64,000 nucleotides of DNA from Hordeum vulgare subsp. vulgare. Taxonomy: Eukaryota > Streptophyta > Magnoliopsida > Poales > Poaceae. Made by a program: the position numbers and the translations under genes. The DNA lies in contig NC_058521.1 in assembly GCF_904849725.1 (NCBI RefSeq), positions 144,178,744 through 144,242,743 of the forward strand. Direction: 5' to 3'. Positions 21,195-32,676 of the stretch are shown here, piece after piece (position 1 is the stretch's first letter; every line of letters starts with the position of its first letter). A model generated the notes under the pieces. The model saw only the letters and a program-made list of their open reading frames with translations. It searched no databases and was not told the DNA's origin.

Positions 21195-24100
21195 ACTCTC
21201 CTACACTAAAAAGAGATCTCGCCTCGAGATCTAAGAATGAAAAGGGGAAGAGGAAGATAAAGCAAGAGGTAAACTTAGTTGCTTCTTTGACAAACGAGTG
21301 AAACCAACGATCCTTGAAGGTCGCAAAGAGATGACGAATGATATGAGAAACAAGCAAGAATTCACACAAAATTTTGACAACACTTCGGTTGGAATTGAGG
21401 ACAAAAATTTGATAAGATGGAAAGATCTTGAAAAAATTCACCACAAGCAAGGAAAGAACAACGCTCCGAAACAAGAGAATAGAAACTAGATCATTTGGAA
21501 GAAAAGATTGAAAAGAGAAAGACAACTTCTACCACAATTGGATTTGACAAGTAGCCTTGCAAGAAGAATTGAACGGAGTTGTTGGCAAACTAACACCGCA
21601 AAGAACAAGCTTGTAGTGGACTTATCAAAACCAACTCAACAATGAGGTGAAAACCAGCCACAATTGGAAAACAATTGATTCATTGAGAGCAACAAGATAT
21701 GAAAACTTCTTACCCCAAGAGGATACATTGAGAACTTGGGTTAATGACAAGCACCGCAATAGCCACAATCCTTAGGAAAAAGCTTTAGGTGAATTTAAAC
21801 CAAGATATCTCAATGAAGAAATCATGAGTTGGAAAAATATCTCATGATCATAGAATTGCTGGGTTTAAATATTTAATTCTTGAAACAACTTCTCTTTGAT
21901 ACTCCTCCACTAACAAGAATGCTATAATACCACCACAAAGGATAACGGAGGAAGACTTGCTCTTGGAATGCAAAACACAGTTATTTTAGCCTATCCAACA
22001 AGAATGTTGAAGACCACTTCGAGAAAGAATTGAAACCTTGATGAATCACGATGAAGAACCACTTGGAGAACACCGTGATGAAAGGATGATATAAAGAGTT
22101 GAATGTTGAAAAGAATAAGATTGAAGCCTTGCAAAGATTTAGATGAAGCTTCATGAAGGGATAATAGAGAAAAACTTGGAACTCCGGAAGGAAAAGATGA
22201 AGCACCTGAGATGTAGAATTGATATCACAAACCACTCTGGGAGGAGAATTGAAATCCCCTTGATGAACTAGAATAAGAAGTATGTTATGCTCATCCTTCA
22301 TCAAGTTAAATTGATGACAAGCAATGGATTTAGCATACGACTTATTCTTCTTGAAAAAGATTGGGGGAGAGAGATGGAGCACAAATTGAAGAAGTCTTAA
22401 AAGAACCACCGATAAGAATTGGAATGAATGGGGATAACAGAACGAATGGAGATACATGAGAATAAATAGATCATGGTCCACCTAGAAGAAACTTGTACAA
22501 GGAACCGAAATAACTGAGATGCGAACGAAGAGACGACAATTGAGAAGAATTTGAGAATGAAAGCTGAAAGATGAGAACGAAGAAATCTTCTCAAATGATG
22601 GCCTTCGGAGGATCAAGAAAGCAAAACAACTCTGAAATGCACTGGATAGATATGGAAGGAATTACTCATGATTGGAAACAATTCAAGATGATAACACAAA
22701 GTTGAAATGATGAATCTTCAAGAGAATGGACCAAGATTTGAGAGAATCACTCCTTCCGTCTTCCAAGCTGAGAATTATGAGAAGGGACACAACCAAAATT
22801 ACTGAGACACTCCGAAATAAGAATATGAAAAGTTGAGTCAATGAAGGGAATTAATACAAACCGATCTTGGAGAAGGGATATGACTAATGAAATTCATACT
22901 TACGCCAGAGATCTCCGGGGAAAGAACCTGTGGGTTATGCGCCCACTGAAAGAAAACACCGTTGAAACAATTGATTAGAAAAGAGAGATTGCACCGCTAC
23001 AAATCAAAACTTGATGAGGTGAGACCCTCAAAATGATTGAAAGAATTAAAAACAAGAAATTTCTGAGATATCTTCAGCACTCCAGATAGAACAAAGATGG
23101 ATGAATAATAAGAGAGTCTTGATAAGAATTTTCAACATGGGAAACAATTTAAAGGATGAAAAGGATATGATGAACACGAATAGCTTGACTTGAATCCATC
23201 GGAGAAGAAAACAAGAATGAAGATTGATGAACTAGCAACTCCTTAGAATCTTCACAAGAATCACCGGAAACAATACGGAGGAAAAGTGAGCCGAAGCATT
23301 GATGAAAAGAAAGGCACTTGGATGATAATTAAATCATTGGAGAAAAAGGGAGGGAGGGCGGGAAAAACAAATACATCTTGGGACAGATGAGACAAACTCT
23401 AGAAAGAAATGAGGGATTGATCTTGCAAAAATGGAGAGGATTGAATTTACTTGAACAGAAGCACTCCGGTTGGAAAAGAATTGACATGCCAACTCCATTT
23501 GGAAAGATTTGAAAAGACAATTTGATTGAGCAAAAGAATTTGCATTCCCATAAAAATATGAGAACACCTCTTGGAAATATATAAATCACCATTTGATATC
23601 GAAGCAACTCGAATTACCATATTCCAACAAAAGAAAGAATGAGGCTTACAACACAAGCCGGAACAAATTCATGACCGAGATTTCGTCCGATATTTTCGTG
23701 GATAGGATCGCACAGGCTCTATCCTACATTACCATCATGTACAAGGCAGTGCACACGACATACGAAGCGTCCCCGAGTCGTAGCAAGCTACAAGGACTCT
23801 TTAAGACACAACGAGAACCGCTGTAAGACGGCCGTGAATAAATGAATCCACTAGATGTCGAACCCCAACCTCACATCATGCATCTGTTGGAAGATTGTCC
23901 TATAAGTAACTACTTGAATTACCACCTAAGAACTTCTGAAATTTCTGGTCATGCAATCGAGTCCACGGATACAAGGAGTGAAATCCATCACTCAACTCCT
24001 AGCATCTAACCCGTCTAGTGTAGCACATCCGTCAACACATAACGAGAATCTCGGAAACTCATCTATCTCAGGTCCTCGTAATCACAATGATACTAAGTAT

Positions 24101-24539
24101 GGCGGTACCCCCGAACTCTCTGCACCAGTACTTGGGATGTCGGGGTTATCTCGACACTACCAGTATTGAAGAAATTTCAAACATCCTCCGTCCCGAGATA
24201 CTAAGAAATCTGAATGATAACGATGTGCTCAAGAATCCCTTAGAGCTCAACTCCCGGGAATAAAATCAACACAGTAGGAGGCACCAAGTCAGAACTCCAT
24301 CACATCAACATCATATAGATTCCAAAAACATCCGCGTGATCCTAAGAACAATTTGAGTGAGAAGAGGAGTAGAATTAAAATTATTACGTCAATATTTCTC
24401 ACCAGAGCATAGAAGAGGAGAAAAAAGAATCCTACTCTCCAATATATAGCTAGACTCAAAGTAGTTTTTACTAGACTCGACTCGGCCATGTTCGATCAAT
24501 CAAGGGGGCTCCTAGGTTGGTATTGCTCTGATACCAACT
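21195..24539 (-). other. LARD internal domain, non-coding
   Basis: It spans 3345 bp from the purine tract to the primer-binding site. No frame longer than about 170 codons exists and none resembles gag or pol. The plus strand from about 21230 to 23660 is strikingly purine-rich (repeated GAAGAATTGAA- and AACTCCGG-like words), so the element's own RNA, read from the minus strand, would be pyrimidine-rich. The part near the primer site (23700-24500) has normal composition. Size and lack of coding fit the conserved centre of LARDs. Confidence 0.7.
24525..24536 (-). other. Primer-binding site (initiator tRNA-Met type)
   Basis: On the minus strand it reads TGGTATCAGAGC, the standard complement of plant initiator tRNA-Met, 3 nt inside the 5' LTR edge at 24540. 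It fixes the LARD orientation. Confidence 0.9.
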
Positions 24540-27176
24540 TGTAACACCCAAGATGCGGTCCTATCCTTATTTTGGGATGGGGGCCTCGACAGGGATAGAA
24601 ACGCATCTCGTTGTTTCGCAAGAATGGATATCGTTACAAGTACATGTACTGAAAAGATGAGTATAAGGAGTTGGATTACACTCGCCACAAGCTACATCAA
24701 TATCACATCAATACAACAATATACATTCATCATGAAGAAGAGCAGGGTCTGACTAAGTACGAAAACAAACGATAAAAGAACGACGTCCATCCTTGCTATC
24801 CCAGGCTGCCGACCTGGAACCAATCCTAGATCGATGAAGAAGAACAAGAAACTCCAAATGAACAATCATCACGCTCACGTGAAAGTAACTCTTTACCTAT
24901 ACCCGCAACTCGTGTTGTAGTAATCTGTGAGCCACAGGGACTCAACAATCTCATTTCCAAAGGTATCAAGACTAGCAAAGCTTAATGGGTGAGGTAAGGT
25001 TAAGTGGTGAGGTTCCAGCAATCGACTAAGCTTTTATTTAAGGTGGATAACTTATGAGTACAATAATAAGAGGGGGATGATCTACGCATAGCGGGCATGA
25101 ACTACTCATGATCAAATGAATGATCCTGAACACCTACTTATGAAAGACATAACCCCACCGCGTCCTCGATCGGAGAAGGAGCTCACGAAAGAGACAGTCA
25201 CGGTTACGCACTCAGTTGGCAAGTTTTAATAAAGTTTACTTCAAGTTATCTAGAATCGGATATTAAACGAAGTTTCCACGTTGCCACATAATAGCGGGCA
25301 CGAGTTTCCGAAAGATTTAACCCTGTAGGGGTGCTCCAACTAGTCCATCACAAACTACCACACGCTGTGACGGAATGACCTTGATCAAGGAAGCCCGTGA
25401 TCTCCTCGGTTTCCTATTGGAAAAAATCAACCTTGAGATAGCCCAAAGTATCCTCGGAATCCCTCGCAGAAGATGTTTGAGAAATATAAAACAAGTTCAG
25501 CAAGGCCACCCAGTGAGTGAGATCTGCATCTAGAGCCGCGCGCTCTCTATCTATGGCCGTCAACCGTCTATGCAAAGTGGACGATAGCCTGAAAACGCCT
25601 TGGGTTGCCCCGAGGTGGCACCGCCGACTGCTAGGTGGGTGGACCAACTCTCATGAGGAGCACTGGGCCGGGGGTTGATTAGTATCCACGGGGTGATCAA
25701 ACCCTATGCATATTTTAGTTTGGTATTAAGAAAATACTACCAATGTTGGGCCTTGCCACACGAGCTTTATCCCAAAACAAAAATCTAAGGGGTCCCCATA
25801 ACAACCCCAAGCATGTTAGGAGCGCTCAAATATGGAACAAAACACCAGGCTAGAAAGGCCGATCCTTCCACCTTTACATATAGGTGTATTAATTTAGATA
25901 GCAATTAATATGGTGGTATAACAAGGAACCCATGTTATCACATGGAAGAAACTACACCTGCAACTAGCAACGCTAACACATGGTTATGCAAGCGGTAAAA
26001 TAGCCAATCAATGGTTTGCTAAGTTGTGAACTGGTTGGAGGTTTTCATGGCAATGTTGAGAGGCTGACATTTAAGTGGTACGAAGCGAGACATAGAGAAA
26101 GAAACAACTAGCATGCCAATCATAGTAATGGTATCCAGGGAAATGATTATCTTGCCTGAGATCCCGCTTGGAAGAAGAACCACTCCGTGAGGCAGACGAA
26201 CCGACGTAGCCTAACAAATCCTCACATTCCGACACACTTGTGGAACTCTATCGAGACGAACCAAACCAGAAACAAGCATCAACACACGATATTCACCACA
26301 CACATGCATGATATGATCCACACCCTAATATGATTCATGTCGAGTTTAAATTATGCAAGGCATAGCATGACAACTCATGACAATCAAACACTACACATTA
26401 AGTGAAGCTCAATATGCAACGAGTTGCATATTGACGAAACTCCACGTTTAATTATTTAGTTCACTCCTGTTTATTAGCACGACAATATTAAAATGTTGTT
26501 AACATGGCAAGGGGTGATGACATCTTAAATGATGCCGAAAATGACATATAGCATTTCTGAAAAGAACCCATGTGTTAAATTCTAAATCTGTCTAGATTTA
26601 TCCTAATTAACTTTTATGTTTGTTGAATGTCAAAACAAAGTGGTTCACGTGATTTTACTCGTATTTCTAGACCATTTACATATATGGCTCATCTCCAACG
26701 GAAGTACGGTTAATTAAGTCCGAACTAAACCATTTTTATCATGTTGACACGCAAACTGAGACAAACAACATGGCTAACAGCTTTAAACATGCTTGAGAGT
26801 TGGAAAATATTAATCTATGCGAAATTCTAATCACTTTACGTACTTAACTTGCTACGATCCGACGCACGGATTAAAATCTACGGGCGTATGAAAATATGCA
26901 TTTTCCTAAAAATACTGAATTCACAATCCTAAAAAAACTAATGGGCCGAATCTAAACAGCTGGGCCAACAGGGCATGGGGGGAGGATAACAATACCGTGC
27001 ATAAGGCGGCATATAGCATAGGGGCACTGGGCTGGTCACCTTAGTGGGCCTCGGCCCAGTCAGAGTTAGGACGGCTCGGTGCAGCGGCAAGGGCAGGTGG
27101 CCTGGCCGGCTCGGCTAGCGGATCTGGCGGCTGGCCGGCTCAGGTGGCGCCCTTGGTCAACGGGGCGGGAGGCTCG
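24540..27176 (-). mobile_element. LARD 5' LTR, left segment
   Basis: It runs from TGTAACACCC at 24540 to the Angela insertion at 27177. Positions 26160-27176 match 387-709 and 9313-10031 of the 3' LTR without the solo-LTR insertion. Positions 24540-26159 have no partner in the window, because that part of the 3' LTR lies beyond the left edge. No coding sequence is seen. Confidence 0.75.
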
Positions 27177-28985
27177 TGTTGTAAATATGCCCTAGAGGAA
27201 ATAATAAATTGGTTATTATTATATTTCCTTGTTCATAATAATCATTTATTATCCATGCTAGAATTGTATTGATTGGAAACTCAAATACATGTGTGGATAC
27301 ATAGACAACACACTATCCCTAGTGAGCCTCTAGTTGACTAGCTCGTTGATCAAATATGGTCAAGGTCTCCTAGCCATAGGCAAGTGTTGTCACTTGATAA
27401 CGGGATCACATCATTGGGAGAATGATGTGATGGACAAGACCCAAACTATAAACGTAGTATACGATCGTGTCAGTTTATAGCTACTGTTTTGTGTATGTCA
27501 ATGTATTTGTTCCTATGACCATGAGATCATGCAACCCCCAGACACCGGAGTAACACCTTGTGTGTATCAAACATCGCAATGTAACTGGGTGACTATAAAG
27601 GTGCTCTACAGGTATCTCCAAAGGTGTCTGTTGGGTTGGCATGGATCAAGATTGGGATTTGTCACTCCGTGTAACGGAGAGGTATCTCGGGGCCCACTCG
27701 GTAATGCAACATCAGAACAAGCCTTGCAAGCAATGTGGCTAAGGAGTTAGTTACGTGATCTTGTATTACAGGACCGAGTAAAGAGACTTGCCGGTAACGA
27801 GATTGAACTAGGTATGGATATAGCGACGATCGAATCTCGGGCAAGTAACATACCGAAGGACAAAGGGAGTAGTATACGGGATTATATGAATCCTTGACAT
27901 AGAGGTTCAACTAATAAAGATATTCGTAGAATATGTAGGAGCCAATATGGACACCTAGGTCCCGCTATTGGTTATTGACCGGAGAGTATCTCAGGTCATG
28001 TCTGCATAGTTCTCATACCCGCAGGTTCTGCACACTTAAGGTTCGGTAACGTTTCAGAATAGTTGAGTTATATGTGTTGGTGAGGGAAGTTTTGTTCGGA
28101 ATCCCGGATGAGATCCCGGACATCACGAGGAGTTCCGGAATGGTCCGAAAACGAAGATTGATATATAGGAAGTTGGTATTTGGATTCCGGAAGGTTTTCG
28201 GGCATTGCCGGGAGTGTACCGGGAGTGACGAATGGGTTCCACGGGGCCACTGGGTGGGCCCACAACGCCCCAAGGGGTCCAGATGGGTCTATTGGATGCG
28301 CAATAATGCATAATGGGCTGACAAAGTCATCCAAGGAAAGCCCATGAGGAAAAAGTGGAAAATCCAAAAGAGGTGGGAAAATAAGGAAGGAGTCCTAATC
28401 CAAGTGGGATTGGAGGAGGACTCCTCCCTTCCTCACTTAATCCAACCCAAGGAAGCCTTCCTTGGCGCGCCAAGGCTGCCTCCCCCTCCTCCTATATATA
28501 CTAGAGGTTTAGGGCTTTTGAGACACAACTTTGCCATGTGTTGCCCTCTCCTCTAGATCATAATTCTTCCTCTAGATCGGTTTTCTGCGGAGCTCGGGCG
28601 GAGCCCTGCAGGAATAGATCACCACCACCGGAGCGCCGTCGCGCTACCGGGGAACTCATCTAAATCCCCGTCTCTGTTGCTGGATCAAGAAGGCGGAGAT
28701 CGTCATCGAGTTGTACGTGTGCGAAACGCGGAGGTGCCATCCATTCGGCACTTGATCGTGACGGATCGTGGGACGGATCGTGAGACGGTTCACGGGACGG
28801 ATCGTGGGACGGTTCGTGGGACGGATCGTGACGACGTACCACTACATCAACCGCATTTATTATCGGTTCCGCTTAGAGATCTACAAGGGTATGTGGATCC
28901 GATCTCCCTCTCGTAGATGAACATCACCATGATATGTCTTTGTGTGCGTAGGAATTTTTTTGTTTCCCATGCAACGTTTCCAACA
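27177..28985 (+). repeat. 5' LTR of the Angela-like element
   Basis: An 1809-bp LTR starting TGTTGTAAATATGCCC and ending CGTTTCCAACA. The TATA box TATATATA is at 28493-28500. A 12-bp minisatellite lies at 28763-28834. Confidence 0.9.
28763..28834 (+). repeat. 12-bp minisatellite in the copia LTR
   Basis: Six tandem units of the GGATCGTGGGAC type. The same array occurs with six units in the 3' LTR (44578-44649) and about four units in the nested minus-strand LTRs (about 30966-31017 and 38073-38124). Confidence 0.85.
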
Positions 28986-28986
28986 G

Positions 28987-29003
28987 TGGCATCATGAGCT
29001 AGG
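28987..29003 (+). other. Primer-binding site, variant
   Basis: TGGCATCATGAGCTAGG directly follows the LTR. It keeps only partial complementarity to initiator tRNA-Met (standard TGGTATCAGAGC). The same variant occurs in the two other copia elements here (near 37909 on the minus strand, and 49771). Confidence 0.6.
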
Positions 29004-30803
29004 TTCATGCGTAGATGTAATCTCGAGTAGAACACAAAATTTTTATGGTCGCTCATGTTCGATTTGCTTCCCTCCTTAGTATTTTCTCGATTCGGCGGTA
29101 TTGTTGGATTGAAGCGGCCCGGACCAACATTACTCGTACGCTTACGAGAGACCGGTTTCAGGGACTAACATGCAACTTGTTGCATAAAGATGACTGGCAG
29201 GTGTCTGTTTCTTCAACTTTATTTGAATAGGATTTGACTGAGGCGGTCCTTGGAGAGAGGTTAAATAGCAATTTGCCCATCACCGTTGTGGTTTTGCGTA
29301 AGTAATATGCGATCATACTAGATACCCATAGCAGCCACGTAAAACATGCAACAACAAATTAGAGGACGTCTAACTTGTTTTTGCAGGGTATGCATGTGAT
29401 GTGATATGGCCAAAGACATGATGTGATATATTGGATGTGTGAGATGATCATGTTGTAATAGTTAAATATCGACTCGCACGTCGATGCTACGGCAACCGGC
29501 AGGAGCCATAGGGTTGTCGAGCCATAGGGTTGTCTTTAAACTAACGTTTGTGTTTGCAGATGCGTTTACTATATTGCTAGGATGTAGCTTCAGTAGTAAT
29601 AGCATAGATAGCACGAAAACCTCGATGGCGGCACGATGATGGAGATCATGGTGTGGCGCCGGTGACGATGAAGATCATGCCGGTGCTTTGGTAATGGAGA
29701 TCAAGAAGCACAAGATCATGGCCATATCATGTCACTTATGAATTGCATGTGATGTTAATCCTTTTATGCACATTATCTTGCTTAGAACGATGGTAGCATT
29801 ATAAGGTGATCACTCACTAAAATTTCAAGATAAAATTGTGTTCTCCCCGACTGTGCACCGTTGTGACAGTTCGTCATTTCGAGACACCACGTGATGATCG
29901 GGTGTGATAGACTCAACGTTCACATACAATGGGTGCAAAACAGTTGCACACGCGGAACACTCGGGTTAAACTTGACGAGCCTAGCATTTACATACATGGC
30001 CTCGAAACACAAGAGACCGAAAGGTCGAGCATGAATCATATAGTTGATATGATTAACATGGAGATGTTTACCATAGAAATTATACTCAACTCATGTGATG
30101 ATTGGACTTGAGTTAGTGGATTTGGATCATGCGCCACTCGAATGACTATAGGGATGTCTATTTGAGTGGGAGTTCTTAAGTAATATGATTAATTGAACTA
30201 ATTATCATTAACATAGTCAAAAGGTCTTTGTAAATTATGTTGTAGCTTGCGTTGTAGCTCTACTATTTTTTATATGTTCCTAGAGAAAATTTAGTTGAAA
30301 GATGATAGTACCAATTTTGCGGACTGAGTCCGTAAACTAAGGATTGTCCTCATTTCTGCGTAGAAGGATTATTTCCTTAATGTACCACTCGGTGTGCTGC
30401 ACCTCGAGCGTCCCCTGTGGATGTTGCGAACATCTGACATACACGTTTTGATGACTACGTGATAGTTCAGTGCGTAATGCTTAACGACTTAGAATTGGGG
30501 CGCCGAAGATGTTTTGGAACGTCACAGAACATATGAGATGTTCTAAGAGATGAAATTGGGATTTCATGCTCGTGCCCTTATCGAGAGGTATGAGACCTCC
30601 GACAAGATTCTTTGTCTATAAAGTAAAGGAGAAAAGCTCAATCGTTGAGCATGTGCTCAGATTGTCTGACGTGCAACAGTCGCTTGCATCAAGTGGGAGT
30701 TAATTTTCTGGATGAGATAGTGATGGTTCTCCAAAGTCACTGCCACCAAGCTACTAGAGCTTCGTGATGAACTATAACATATCAAGGATACATATGATGA
30801 TCC
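29004..30803 (+). pseudogene. Leader and gag remnant of the Angela-like element
   Basis: This covers the long 5' leader (to about 30280) and then decayed gag, readable only in short stretches (about 30300-30780) with many stops and shifts. It is broken by the insertion at 30804. The target duplication GATCC occupies 30799-30803 and again 39734-39738. No intact ORF. Confidence 0.65.
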
Positions 30804-32624
30804 TGTTGGGGAACGTCGCATGGGAAACAAAAATTTTCCTACGCGCACGAAGACCTATCATGGTGATGTCCATCTATGAGAGGGGATGAGTGATCTACGT
30901 ACCCTTGTAGATCGCACAGCAGAAGCGTTAGAGAACGCGGTTGATGTAGTGGAACGTCCTCACGTCCCTCGATCCGCCCCGCGAACAATCCCGCGATCAG
31001 TCCCACGATCTAGTACCGAACGGACGGCACCTCCGCGTTCAGCACACGTACAGCTCGACGATGATCTCGGCCTTCTTGATCCAGCAAGAGAGACGGAGAG
31101 GTAGAAGAGTTCTCCGGCAGCGTGACGGCGCTCCGGAGGTTGGTGATGATCTTGTCTCAGCAGGGCTCCGCCCGAGCTCCGCAGAAACACGATCTAGAGG
31201 AAAAACTATGGAGGTATGTGGTCGGGCAGCCGTGAGAAAGTCGTCTCAAATCTGCCCTAAAAGCCCCATATATATAGGAGGAGGGAGGGGGACCTTGCCT
31301 TGGGGTCCAAGGGATCCCAAGGGGTCGGCCGAGCCAGGGGGGAGGACTCTCCCCCCCAAACCGAGTCCTACTTGGTTTGGTGGGAGGGAGTCCTTCCCCC
31401 TTCCCACTTCTTCCTTTTTTTTTCTTTCCTTTGATTTTTTCTCTCTTGGCGCATAGGGGATTGGTGGGCTGTCCCACCAGCCCACTAAGGGCTGGTGTGA
31501 CCCCCCCAAATGCCTATGGGCTGCCCCGGAGTGGGTTGCCCCCCTCCGGTGAACTCCCGAAACCCATTCGTCATTCCCGGTACATTCCCGGTAACTCCGA
31601 AAACCTTCCGGTAATCAAATGAGGTCATCCTATATATCAATCTTCGTTTCCGGACTATTCCGGAAACCCTCGTGACGTCCGTGATCTCATCCGGGACTCC
31701 GAACAACATTTGGTAACCAACCATATAACTCAAATACGCATAAAACAACGTCGAACTTTAAGTGTGCAGACCCTGCGGGTTCGAGAACTATGTAGACATG
31801 ACCCGAGAGACTCCTCGGTCAATATCCAATAGCGGGACCTGGATGCCCATATTGGATCCTACATATTCTACGAAGATCTTATCGTTCGAACCTCAGTGCC
31901 AAGGATTCGTATAATCCCGTATGTCATTCCCTTCGTCCTTCGGTATGTTACTTGCCCGAGATTCGATCGTCAGTATCCGTATACCTATTTCAATCTCGTT
32001 TACCGGCAAGTCTCTTTACTCGTTCCGTAATACAAGATCCCGTAACTTACACTAAGTCACATTGCTTGCAAGGCTTGTGTGTGATGTTGTATTACCGAGT
32101 GGGCCCCGAGATACCTCTCCGTCACACGGAGTGACAAATCCCAGTCTTGATCCATACTAACTCAACTAACACCTTCGGAGATACCTGTAGAGCATCTTTA
32201 TAGTCACCCAGTTACGTTGCGACATTTGATACACACAAAGCATTCCTCCGGTGTTAGTGAGTTATATGATCTCATGGTTATAGGAATAAATACTTGACAC
32301 GCAGAAAACAGTAGCAACAAAATGACACGATCAACATGCTACGTCTATTAGTTTGGGTCTAGTCCATCACGTGATTCTCCCAATGACGTGATCCAGTTAT
32401 CAAGCAACAACACCTTGTTCATAATCAGAAGACACTGACTATCATCGATCAACTGGCTAGCCAACTAGAGGCATGCTAGGGACGGTGTTTTGTCTATGTA
32501 TCCACACATGTAAATGAGTCTTCATTCAATACAATTATAGCATGGATAATAAACTATTATCTTGATACAGGAATTATAATAATAACTATACATTTATTAT
32601 TGCCTCTAGGGCATAATTCCAACA
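30804..32624 (-). repeat. 3' LTR of the nested copia element
   Basis: An 1821-bp LTR preceded on the minus strand by the polypurine tract AAGTGGGAGAC (plus 32625-32636). The TATA motif is at 31266-31277 (minus). The proline- and glycine-rich frames on both strands (31061-31509) lie inside the GC-rich LTR and are not genes. Confidence 0.92.
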
Positions 32625-32676
32625 GTCTCCCACTTGCACTAGAGTCAATAATCTAGCCCTCACATCACCATGTGAA

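Noticed and set aside
21981..22481. 166-codon minus-strand frame, Phe/Leu/Ser-rich
   Set aside because: Produced by the pyrimidine-rich strand of the LARD centre; no gag or pol motif.
31061..31509. Overlapping Pro/Gly-rich frames on both strands, repeated at 38168-38749
   Set aside because: GC-rich LTR sequence of the nested copia element; duplication reflects the LTR pair.
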